NCBI GenBank assembly: GCA_963733935.1
Contig: CAVTEQ010000022.1
Span: 1-64,000, forward strand
Source of the DNA: JAHFUA01 sp963733935
GTDB lineage: Bacteria > Acidobacteriota > Terriglobia > Terriglobales > Acidobacteriaceae
DNA: 64,000 nucleotides
Direction of reading: 5' to 3'
Shown: in pieces, positions 57,234 through 64,000 of the stretch
Position numbering within the stretch: position 1 is the first letter of the stretch
How the letters are laid out: each line of letters begins with the position of its first letter
Notes under the pieces: model-generated
What the model was told of the DNA's origin: nothing
The model's database searches: none
The model's input: the letters and a program-made list of their open reading frames with translations, nothing else
Position numbers and translations under genes: made by a program

Positions 57234-58745
57234 CTACGGTCCCACTCCGCCGCTGTGGCACTCGTTGCAATTGACGGCGGCGAAATCCATTTCTCCGCCG
57301 GGGTGTTGGAAGGTAGCCGACGGCACCTTGGCCATGGCGGAACCGCCATTTTCCTGGCCCAGAAGAATGTGGCAGCTCTCGCAGTCGCGGGCAATGACTT
57401 TGCCTTCCTTGCTGACGTGCTGGCCATCATGGCAGCGGAAGCATCCTTCCGAGTACAGGTGGCCGATGTTGTTGGGATGGGTGCGCCAGTCGAGCTTCAT
57501 CTCCGGGAAGAGGTTGGTCGAGAACACGCGCTGCACCTCGGTGATCGCCTGCTTGATGGCGGGCAGCTTCTTCGAGTACACGCCCTGATGCTTGGTCAAG
57601 TAGGTGGAATCGAGGTCGGTAGCAATGCCCTCTAAGCCTTCTTCCGTGGTCTTGTATGGCTTAGTCAGCACTTCAACCGCGTACTTTTTTATGTAGGGCA
57701 GTGAGATGTCGATGCGCCCGGCAGTGAGCAAGTCGTCTACCGCCTTGTCCGGCGGCTGGTAGATGTGCGTCGGCCGGTTGTGGCAGTCGATGCAATCCAT
57801 GCGCCGCGGCGTGGCCTTCTTGATGTCCTCGGGCTTGACCGGCGAGTCTTTAGCGAAGTATTCAGTGACGCGTCCCTGGTGGTCCTTGATCTTGACGTAA
57901 GCGATTTTCTGGCGTTGCTTGTCGGTGGGGACGTACCAGACCTCGTTGCTGATGTTCATGTGCCAGTGGATGCCGGTGGTCATGCCGGTGGTAGGACTGC
58001 CGCCGCCGGTCTTGATAAGCAGCTTGATCTGGCGCGGGGTGTTCTTCTCGTCATAGCCGAAGTGGTTGATGGTCTTCAGTTGGGCGCCGTAGAACTTCTC
58101 CGGCCAGTGGCACTGCTCGCAGGTCTGCTGCGCCGGGCGCAGGTTCTCCACCGGGCTGGGGATGGGCCTGGGAAAGGTGTTGAAGGTGGCAGCATAGACT
58201 TGGCGCATGCCCGACATTTTCGAACGCACGTACCAGCTCGCGCCCGGGCCGACGTGGCACTCCACGCAGCGCACCCGCGCATGCGGTGACGCCTGATAGG
58301 CGGTGAACTCCGGATTCATCACGTTGTGGCAGAGCTGGCCGCAGAACTGGGTGGAATCGGTGAACTCGTAGGCGCGATAGCTGCCCACCGCGGTCAGCAG
58401 CACGAACACCACCAGGAAGCTGCCCACGAAGGTGAAGATGGCGCGCTGGCGAGGGACGTTGAGGTCGATCTTGGTGTAAGCCGGAACCTGCTCGGCCCCT
58501 AGCTTGCGGCGGCGAGCTCGCTCGCGCAGCATGCCCACCACCATCAACACGATCCCGATCACCAGAAACAGCGGCAGCACCATGTAGGTGAGCACGCCGA
58601 AGTAGGGATTCGATCCTCCCGAAAACACGTCCAGCATCAGGAGAAACAGCAGGTTGGCCACGCACAGCGCGATGATGACCAGTCCGCTCAGGCTGAGATA
58701 ATTGCGAATGAGTCCAGGTATCCGTTGTTTGAGTGGTTCCACCAT
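57234..58745 (-). CDS. seven-heme NapC/NirT-type membrane cytochrome c (ImcH-like), second copy
   Basis: 503 residues from ATG 58745, which overlaps the upstream stop (TAATG). Helices at about 15-40, 50-75 and 105-125. Haem motifs: CGQLCH (Cys-x3-Cys-His, in QFCGQLCHNVMNPEF), CVECH, CEQCH, CIDCH, CFRCH, CESCH, CNECH. Order, spacing and flanking text (ARVxCVECHVGxGASWYVRSK; LRPAQQTCEQCHWPxKFYGAQLK) match the 44638 gene closely, so the two are paralogues. It is last in the multiheme operon and is probably the quinol-oxidising or quinone-reducing member, as in ImcH-type electron export. Confidence 0.85.
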   Translation of the reverse strand: MVEPLKQRIPGLIRNYLSLSGLVIIALCVANLLFLLMLDVFSGGSNPYFGVLTYMVLPLFLVIGIVLMVVGMLRERARRRKLGAEQVPAYTKIDLNVPRQRAIFTFVGSFLVVFVLLTAVGSYRAYEFTDSTQFCGQLCHNVMNPEFTAYQASPHARVRCVECHVGPGASWYVRSKMSGMRQVYAATFNTFPRPIPSPVENLRPAQQTCEQCHWPEKFYGAQLKTINHFGYDEKNTPRQIKLLIKTGGGSPTTGMTTGIHWHMNISNEVWYVPTDKQRQKIAYVKIKDHQGRVTEYFAKDSPVKPEDIKKATPRRMDCIDCHNRPTHIYQPPDKAVDDLLTAGRIDISLPYIKKYAVEVLTKPYKTTEEGLEGIATDLDSTYLTKHQGVYSKKLPAIKQAITEVQRVFSTNLFPEMKLDWRTHPNNIGHLYSEGCFRCHDGQHVSKEGKVIARDCESCHILLGQENGGSAMAKVPSATFQHPGGEMDFAAVNCNECHSGGVGP

Positions 58746-60753
58746 TACCTGTTTCCCTTCCCCTTGGCTTCGACATCTCCCTGGTGGCGATCCGGCGATC
58801 CATCGCCGGCTCCCGCTGCACGAGTCTGCTGCTCCATGTGCCGCAGCGCGTCCAGCGGATGCTCTTCGTGATACAGCTCCTCCGACATCTTTCCATCCCA
58901 GAACGCCCAGTTCAGCGGGTAGACATCGGGATCGAACATCACCTGATAGAAGTGCCACACCACGATGGCCAGCGTAGCCAGCACCGCTTCATAAAAGTGG
59001 ACCGCCAGGGCCACGTCCACCGACCAGCGGGGAAGGAACCAACCCACGCCCACCTTGAACCAGGCCATCAGCCCGGTGGCGCCCATGATGAAGTAGCCCC
59101 ACACCAGCGCCCAGTACTCGGCTTTCTCCGCATAATTGAAGCGGGCGAAGCCCGGCCGCTTGGAGCTGAGCCCGAGATAGTAGCCAAGATTGTCGCGGAT
59201 GTCGAAGCCATCTTTGATCGCCGGCAGCATATCTTTGAGTGCGCGGCGGCCTTCCTTGAGGGCGATCACGTAATAGGCGTGGTAGAGCCCGACGCCCAAC
59301 AGCACTATCGCCGCAACCCGGTGTCCCCAGCGGCGGATGTTCTCGCCGAACACCATGCCCAGCCAGGTATCCGGATAGGCGAGCGCGAAGCCGGTGATCA
59401 CCAGGGTGATAAAGCTCGTAAGCAGGCACCAGTGCTGGATGCGCTGCTGCAGCGTCATGCGGACCACGGTGCGCGGCTCCGCGCGGCGCTTGGCCAGCGT
59501 CTTCTTGCGCCAGATCAGGAAATTGTGCAACACCATGCCGCCGATCACGAAGATGATCATCGGGATATAAATCCGCCGAATCCAGCGGATAGCGATGCTG
59601 GAGATGTCGGCTGAAATCGGCACGTCGATGTGCACCTTGCCCTGCACGAACTTGTCGGTAGCGCCGGGATGGCATTGCCCGCAGGTCTTCACCAGGTTGG
59701 CTTTGTTGATGGAAGAGCGCGGGTCCGAGGAGGGCAGGATTTCGTGGGCGCCGTGGCAACTGGCGCAGTTGGCGACCACGGTCGAGCCCAGCCTGGCGGC
59801 CAGTCCGTGATAGCTGGCCGCATAGGTAGTCATGCGCCGCCCGGAGAAGCCGTAGTCCTCCGACATGCGCATACTCTCGTGGCAATTTGCGCAAACGGCG
59901 CGGGCGATATTGCCGGCAAACACCGAGCGACTTGGGATCGAGGTGCGACTTGATGGTGTGGATGCCGTGGCAGTCGGTGCACACTGGCGACTGAAAATTG
60001 CCGCGCGCTACCGCCTGCCCGTGGATGCTCTGCATGTACTCCTGCCGATCGGTGCCGTGGCACTTGGCGCAGGTGGCAGGAACGTTGGGTTTGTAGATGC
60101 TCGATTTCGGGTCGCTGGCCGGCCGGATCTCATGGCTGCCGTGACAGTCGGTGCAGACGGCAGCCTTGGTGGAACCGGCGGTCACCGCGCGGCCGTGCAC
60201 GCTCTCCTTGATAGTTGACGAAAGTAGACGAACTCAGGCCCTCCTTCTCCATGACGAACTTCTGCCCGTGGCACGAGCCGCAGGTGGCCGGGATATTGCC
60301 GTGAGCGACTCTGGACTTGGGATCGCTCGGCGGCAGGATCTCGTGCGGACCGCCGTGGCAGGAGGTGCAAGTGGGAGCATTGGCATCTCCCTTCGCCCTG
60401 GCCTGGGCATGGATGCTGAGGAAATAGCCATGGTCGGCTTCGGTGTGGCACTTGGAGCAGGACAGCTTAAGCGGTTTCACCTCGTGCGGCGCCGACTTCA
60501 CATCTTCGTGACAATCCACGCAACCCAGGATGGAGCCGTGGATCGAGGCGTTGAACTTGCCCTCGTCTACCGCCAGACTTTCCTGCTTGCCCTCGACCTC
60601 GTGGGTCAGGGTGGCGTCGCTATGGCAGGCCAGACAGTCGGCGTTGGTGGGCTTCTTCGCAGCCCAGGCGGTGCTTATGAACAATATGAATACGGACAAC
60701 AATAGCCAGTAAGCACGCCGACTGCGAGGCTCAACTACTTCCCTCGCTGGCAT
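58745..60753 (-). CDS. 11-heme cytochrome c / b-type cytochrome fusion (CbcL-like), frameshifted twice
   Basis: About 669 residues from ATG 60753 (AGGAGG seven bases upstream). Frames switch near 60204-60210 and 59930. The N-terminal signal-anchor (YWLLLSVFILFISTAWA) is followed by eleven CxxCH motifs in order: CLACH, CVDCH, CSKCH, CTSCH, CGSCH, CTDCH, CAKCH, CTDCH, CANCH, CASCH, CGQCH. The C-terminal roughly 260 residues form a four- to five-helix membrane cytochrome b domain of FdnI/HydC type (RIQHWCLLTSFITLVITGFALAYP; HRVAAIVLLGVGLYHAYYV; AVHFYEAVLATLAIVVWHFYQVMF). A c3-like multiheme fused to an FdnI-type b domain is the layout of Geobacter CbcL. It would pass electrons between quinone and periplasm. 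Conserved motifs lie on both sides of each break, so sequence error is likely. Confidence 0.8.
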
Positions 60754-60766
60754 TTCCAACCTCCTG

Positions 60767-61690
60767 TTACCGATATGCAAACAACATGGCATAAATAATC
60801 CAGACCACGATGCAGAACCCCACGGCCAGTGCCGCCCAGGCAAAGGTGCGGATGGTTTTCACCACGATGGCGGGATGAGGCTCCGCCAGGTGTTCCTCCA
60901 GTTCGCCGCGGGCCACCAGCGCCTCATACTCCAGCGGCTTGTCGCGCATCAACTCAGCCAACTGCATGCGGCCGGTGAAGATGGTGGTATCCATGGGGAA
61001 CTTCTCCGGCCGCAAGTGGGTGTTGAAAAAGTGCACCGTGAAAATAAAACCGGTCGCCAGCAACGCTTCGTCACTGTGAATGATGGTGGCGACGTTGAGA
61101 AACGACCCCGGCAGGAAGCGGGTGAAAAATACCGGAAACCAGAGCGTCAGCCCGGTGGACCCGATGATGAAAATTCCCCAGAACACGGCGAAGTAATCGA
61201 ACTTCTCCCAGTAGGTCCAGCGTCCGTAGCGCGGGCGCGGGCCCAGGTGCAGGAACCACTTCATGGTGGCGATGAACTCGTGAAAGTCCTGGCGATTGGG
61301 TATCAAGGTGTCGGGACCGAACAGCAGCGACCGCCAGGATTGCTTGCCGCGCTTCTTGCTGCGATACAGGTCCACCAAGTGGGTGATGAACACGCCGAAC
61401 ATGATGACAGCCGCGAAACGATGGATGTAGCCGGCAGTCTGGAACCCTCCCAGCAGCCGCGACAACGTCGCCGCCCACTTAGTGTAGGAAAACTTCAGCG
61501 TGAGTCCGGTAGTGGCCAGACTGATGAAACTGACGATCATGCAGGCGTGCAGGGTGCGATGCAGCCGATTGAAGCGCACAAACTCGCGTTCCGCAGGGGT
61601 GGCCCCGGCGACGGGAGGCCGCACCGCCGCGACGGAAGCCACTCTGCGTTCCTGCTGCGGCGGCCGGTTGCGCTCATTCCCGTCGGGCAT
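60767..61690 (-). CDS. FdnI-like membrane cytochrome b subunit
   Basis: 307 residues from ATG 61690 (GGAG five bases upstream). Four to five helices with histidines placed as in formate-dehydrogenase gamma/HydC cytochromes b: FNRLHRTLHACMIVSFISLATTGLTLKFS, YIHRFAAVIMFGVFITHLVDLY, IIHSDEALLATGFIFTVHFFNTHLRPEKFPMD. An N-terminal soluble tail of about 40 residues. Its start lies within the upstream 19-haem gene (overlap 17 bases), so it is the b partner of that protein: a two-gene version of the fused layout at 58745-60753. Confidence 0.85.
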   Translation of the reverse strand: MPDGNERNRPPQQERRVASVAAVRPPVAGATPAEREFVRFNRLHRTLHACMIVSFISLATTGLTLKFSYTKWAATLSRLLGGFQTAGYIHRFAAVIMFGVFITHLVDLYRSKKRGKQSWRSLLFGPDTLIPNRQDFHEFIATMKWFLHLGPRPRYGRWTYWEKFDYFAVFWGIFIIGSTGLTLWFPVFFTRFLPGSFLNVATIIHSDEALLATGFIFTVHFFNTHLRPEKFPMDTTIFTGRMQLAELMRDKPLEYEALVARGELEEHLAEPHPAIVVKTIRTFAWAALAVGFCIVVWIIYAMLFAYR

Positions 61691-63707
61691 CGTTCTCCTT
61701 CGGCGGCTGCAGGTCACGTTTCGCCGCTGCTTCCTCGGCGCGCAGCTCGCGGCGCATCTCGACGGCGCGCGGCAGCCACAGCAAGGTGTGGACTCCGCCC
61801 ACGACGAACGTCCCCAGCAACAGCGCCGTCATCCCCCAGAACGACCAGAAGAGAAACGGATACTTCTTGGGATCGTGGTGGGTGGCGTGGGTCAGGTATC
61901 CGGCGAAGCGCCGGGTGGCGTCGCTGTGGCACTTCTGGCAGGTGGCGACCACGTTGGCCCGGCTCAAGTGCGACCGCGGATCGGTGACCTTCTGGATGTC
62001 GTGCGCCCCGTGGCAGTCGTAGCATTTGGCGGTCTTGGTGTAGCCGAGGCGCGAGACCTTGCCATGATAGGTATCGAAATAGGTTTTGGCGATCTCGGCG
62101 TGGCAGCGGCCGCACTTATTCATGATGTCGAGCATGAAGCCACTCTCGTCGGTGCGGCGGATGGAGTGGGCGCTGTGGCAGTCGCTGCACACCGGCAATT
62201 CCTGGCCGGTTTTGGTTATGTTCACCGAATGGATACTCTGCACGAACTGCTCCTGGATTCCGTGGTGGCACTTGCCGCAGGTTGCCGGGAGATTCTTGGG
62301 ATTCACCGTGGAATCCGGGTCGGTCCGCGGGAGCACGCCGTGCGCGGTGTGGCAATTGGTGCAGGTGGCAGTGACGGTGAGACCGCTCTTCAGCAGGCCC
62401 TTGCCGTGGATGCTCTCGGTGTAGTGCTGGGTGATCTCGTGCTGGCGCCCCGTGTAGCGGAGGGCCGCTTTCTGCCCCTCGCGGTGACAACTTCCGCACA
62501 AGGCAGGCACGTTGGTAGCGAAGGTCCGCGATGCCGGATTCTGCCGGCCGAGAACCGCGTGCCCGCCGTGGCACTCCTTGCAGGTGGGCGCATTGGGATC
62601 GTTGGCGGCCAGGAGTTGCCCATGCTTGCTGCGCTGAAACTGCTGGGCGATCTCGGCGTGGCAGGAGCTGCAATCGACTTTTTTGGTGATGGTCTCGCAG
62701 GGACGCACGCGCGACGCATTCACTTCGGAGTGGCACTGGCTGCACGCCACCTTGGCGTGCCGCGAACCTGCCAGCTCCTCGGCATGGACCGCGAGCGAAC
62801 GTCCATCGGATGCCTTCAAGTCCGCCCTGGCATGGCAGCGCTGGCAGTCGGCGTCAGCCATGCCCTGGGTGTAGAAAACGTTCCGGATCTTGTGCGGCTG
62901 GTGACAATCGATGCACGCCGGCAGCACATTCGCTTCTTTTTCCCAAAGTTCGCCGCGGATGGTCTTGCGGTGCACCTGCTCGATCAGTCCGTGGCACTTG
63001 GTGCAGGTGGCGGCGATGTTCTTGCGGGCGATGGAGGAGTTCGGGTCGGTATGCGGCAGGATGCTGTGCGGCGTGTGGCAGGAGGCACAGTTGGGCGCCA
63101 CGATCAGCCCTTTCTTCAGCAAACCCTCCCCGTGGATGCTCTCGGAATAGTTCTCCAGGATGTTGTGCTGTTCGATGGGCCGCTGCGTCTGCACCGGCGT
63201 GCCCTCGCGATGGCACTTGCCGCAGAGGAGCGGGATATTGAGCGGCGCCACCGGCGAGCGGCGATCTTTGACGGAAAGGATGTCGTGGTTCCCGTGGCAA
63301 TTCACGCAGCGGGGCGCCAGCGCGTCGCCGCGGGCCGCAGCTTTACCATGAAGCGACTTGGCATGCAGCTCGGCTTCGCTGCTGTGGCAGGTGCCGCAGT
63401 TCACCTTGGCCACAGGTGTGTCATGAGGCAAGTCCTTGCCTTCGAGCGCGGCGTGGCAGGAGGTGCAGGAAAGCGAGCTGTGAATCGACGACGCGAACTT
63501 CTTCCCGTCCACGTAGAGCGAGACGGTCTTGGCCCCGCGCTTGGTGGTCAGGCCCTTGTCGTCATGGCAAGCCAGGCAATCGGCGTTGCTGGGCGTGTCC
63601 GCGGCCCAGCTCGGGCTTAAGAAAAGTATGAATACGTATAAACACAACCAACGGATACGCCAAATGCCGGGCCACTGAGCTTGCCGTACTCGATAGCCCG
63701 CAGACAT
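61674..63707 (-). CDS. 19-heme membrane-anchored cytochrome c
   Basis: 677 residues from ATG 63707 (GGAGTCTCACT upstream; a longer start at 63758 would overlap the previous gene). A signal-anchor (WLCLYVFILFLSPSWAAD), 19 CxxCH motifs spread over residues about 40-590, and one C-terminal helix (FLFWSFWGMTALLLGTFVVGGVHTLLWL) that anchors it in the membrane. The blocks HGEGLLKKGLIVAPNCASCH and HGKGLLKSGLTVTATCTNCH with their surroundings show an internal duplication. Numerous His residues between motifs (SIHG, SKHG) are typical distal ligands. It is the longest electron-carrying protein in the window, probably handing electrons from the b cytochrome to other periplasmic or outer-membrane partners. 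Confidence 0.9.
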   Translation of the reverse strand: MSAGYRVRQAQWPGIWRIRWLCLYVFILFLSPSWAADTPSNADCLACHDDKGLTTKRGAKTVSLYVDGKKFASSIHSSLSCTSCHAALEGKDLPHDTPVAKVNCGTCHSSEAELHAKSLHGKAAARGDALAPRCVNCHGNHDILSVKDRRSPVAPLNIPLLCGKCHREGTPVQTQRPIEQHNILENYSESIHGEGLLKKGLIVAPNCASCHTPHSILPHTDPNSSIARKNIAATCTKCHGLIEQVHRKTIRGELWEKEANVLPACIDCHQPHKIRNVFYTQGMADADCQRCHARADLKASDGRSLAVHAEELAGSRHAKVACSQCHSEVNASRVRPCETITKKVDCSSCHAEIAQQFQRSKHGQLLAANDPNAPTCKECHGGHAVLGRQNPASRTFATNVPALCGSCHREGQKAALRYTGRQHEITQHYTESIHGKGLLKSGLTVTATCTNCHTAHGVLPRTDPDSTVNPKNLPATCGKCHHGIQEQFVQSIHSVNITKTGQELPVCSDCHSAHSIRRTDESGFMLDIMNKCGRCHAEIAKTYFDTYHGKVSRLGYTKTAKCYDCHGAHDIQKVTDPRSHLSRANVVATCQKCHSDATRRFAGYLTHATHHDPKKYPFLFWSFWGMTALLLGTFVVGGVHTLLWLPRAVEMRRELRAEEAAAKRDLQPPKENDARRE

Positions 63708-63726
63708 AGTGAGACTCCCATCGTCC

Positions 63727-64000
63727 TTAACTTCTTCCCGACTGGTTCCGGGATTCAACCTGGCGGATGTACATGCGCAGTCCCACCAGGACTACAAGAA
63801 TTGTGATCAAGGTCAGCCCCAGGCCTTTGCGGCGATAGTCACGTTCGGCCAGGGCTTGCACGCCCGCCTTATAAGTTTTGTCCGCGATCTTCATGCCGGA
63901 CTGCGTGTCCTGCTCCACCTTGTCGGGCTGGAAGCTGTGCACGGTTACGCGCGCCTTGATGAGCGAGTCGCGTCCCTGCGCCTCCTCGAGCCGCGCCTGG
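63727..64000 (-). CDS. C-terminal end of a membrane protein of the multiheme operon (partial)
   Basis: The frame is open from the right edge of the window to 63727, giving about 90 C-terminal residues. A charged helical part (QARLEEAQGRDSLIKARVTVHSF...KIADKTYKAGVQALAERDYRRKG) is followed by one transmembrane helix (LGLTLITILVVLVGLRMYI) and a short basic tail. No haem motif is in the visible part, but helical C termini of this kind close some multiheme cytochromes. It is 20 bases ahead of the 19-haem gene in the same direction, so the operon begins outside the window. Confidence 0.7.
   Translation of the reverse strand, partial: QARLEEAQGRDSLIKARVTVHSFQPDKVEQDTQSGMKIADKTYKAGVQALAERDYRRKGLGLTLITILVVLVGLRMYIRQVESRNQSGRS

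Noticed and set aside
61500..63620. 706-codon plus-strand ORF antisense to the 19-haem gene
   Set aside because: Shadow frame; the opposite strand carries 19 regularly spaced haem motifs, a signal-anchor and a ribosome site.

Overview
The window looks like a GC-rich chromosomal segment of an acidobacterium, probably Terriglobia/'Koribacter-like'. This rests on gene style only: a small MARVIEFY-type protein, zinc-finger anti-sigma/BNR fusions, intergenic palindromes built on GGCTTTAGCC/GGGCTGAAGCCC units, giant Ig-repeat secreted proteins and multiheme cytochromes. No rRNA or marker gene is present. Many conserved genes carry single-base frameshifts, usually one base too many or too few in a short homopolymer. 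This looks like sequence error more than gene decay, so broken genes are annotated over their full span.

Layout. 1-1500: gene-poor DNA ending in the 3' half of a tRNA-Pro gene, probably the far att site of an integrated element. 1657-4702: two SH3-type secreted proteins (minus strand) and a TetR regulator (plus strand). 4843-13640: the most notable block, a ten-gene plus-strand operon. It encodes a Cyc2-like outer-membrane monoheme cytochrome-porin, a diheme cytochrome c, a cupredoxin-like protein, cytochrome oxidase subunits II, I, III, a STAS fusion protein, a second subunit III, subunit IV and a small membrane protein. The order resembles the rus iron-oxidation operon of Acidithiobacillus ferrooxidans. 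14076-18380: a zinc-finger protein, an ECF sigma factor, a STAS protein and a GAF/PAS sigma54 activator. 18406-33503: minus-strand carbon and redox genes (SMP-30, HbpS-cupin, DM13 proteins, debranching enzyme, NDH-2, glucose dehydrogenase, MGH1-like glucosidase, VOC, GMC oxidoreductase, aquaporin). These could form a glucan-to-glucose-to-gluconate oxidation route feeding quinone. 34747-43534: a giant secreted kelch plus 19x Ig-like protein. 43570-44454: fragments of three unrelated genes (MetB-type, GT2, DapA-type).

44638-64000: a second electron-transfer region. It holds two seven-heme NapC/NirT proteins (ImcH-like), an 11-heme/cytochrome b fusion (CbcL-like), a separate cytochrome b, a 19-heme membrane-anchored cytochrome and the end of a further gene in the same series. 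Between these lie cytochrome bd oxidase (cydAB) beside a SPASM radical-SAM protein, a YwiC-like protein, a sigma/anti-sigma pair, a DUF6569/ARPP-1 protein and a D-aminoacylase-like amidohydrolase lacking the usual HxH motif.

Taken together the window encodes a branched respiratory system: two terminal oxidases (a haem-copper type and a bd type), a possible outer-membrane route for electron exchange, and quinone-linked multiheme complexes of the kind used for extracellular electron transfer. Substrate assignments (Fe(II), extracellular acceptors, glucose) are inferences from architecture and gene order.
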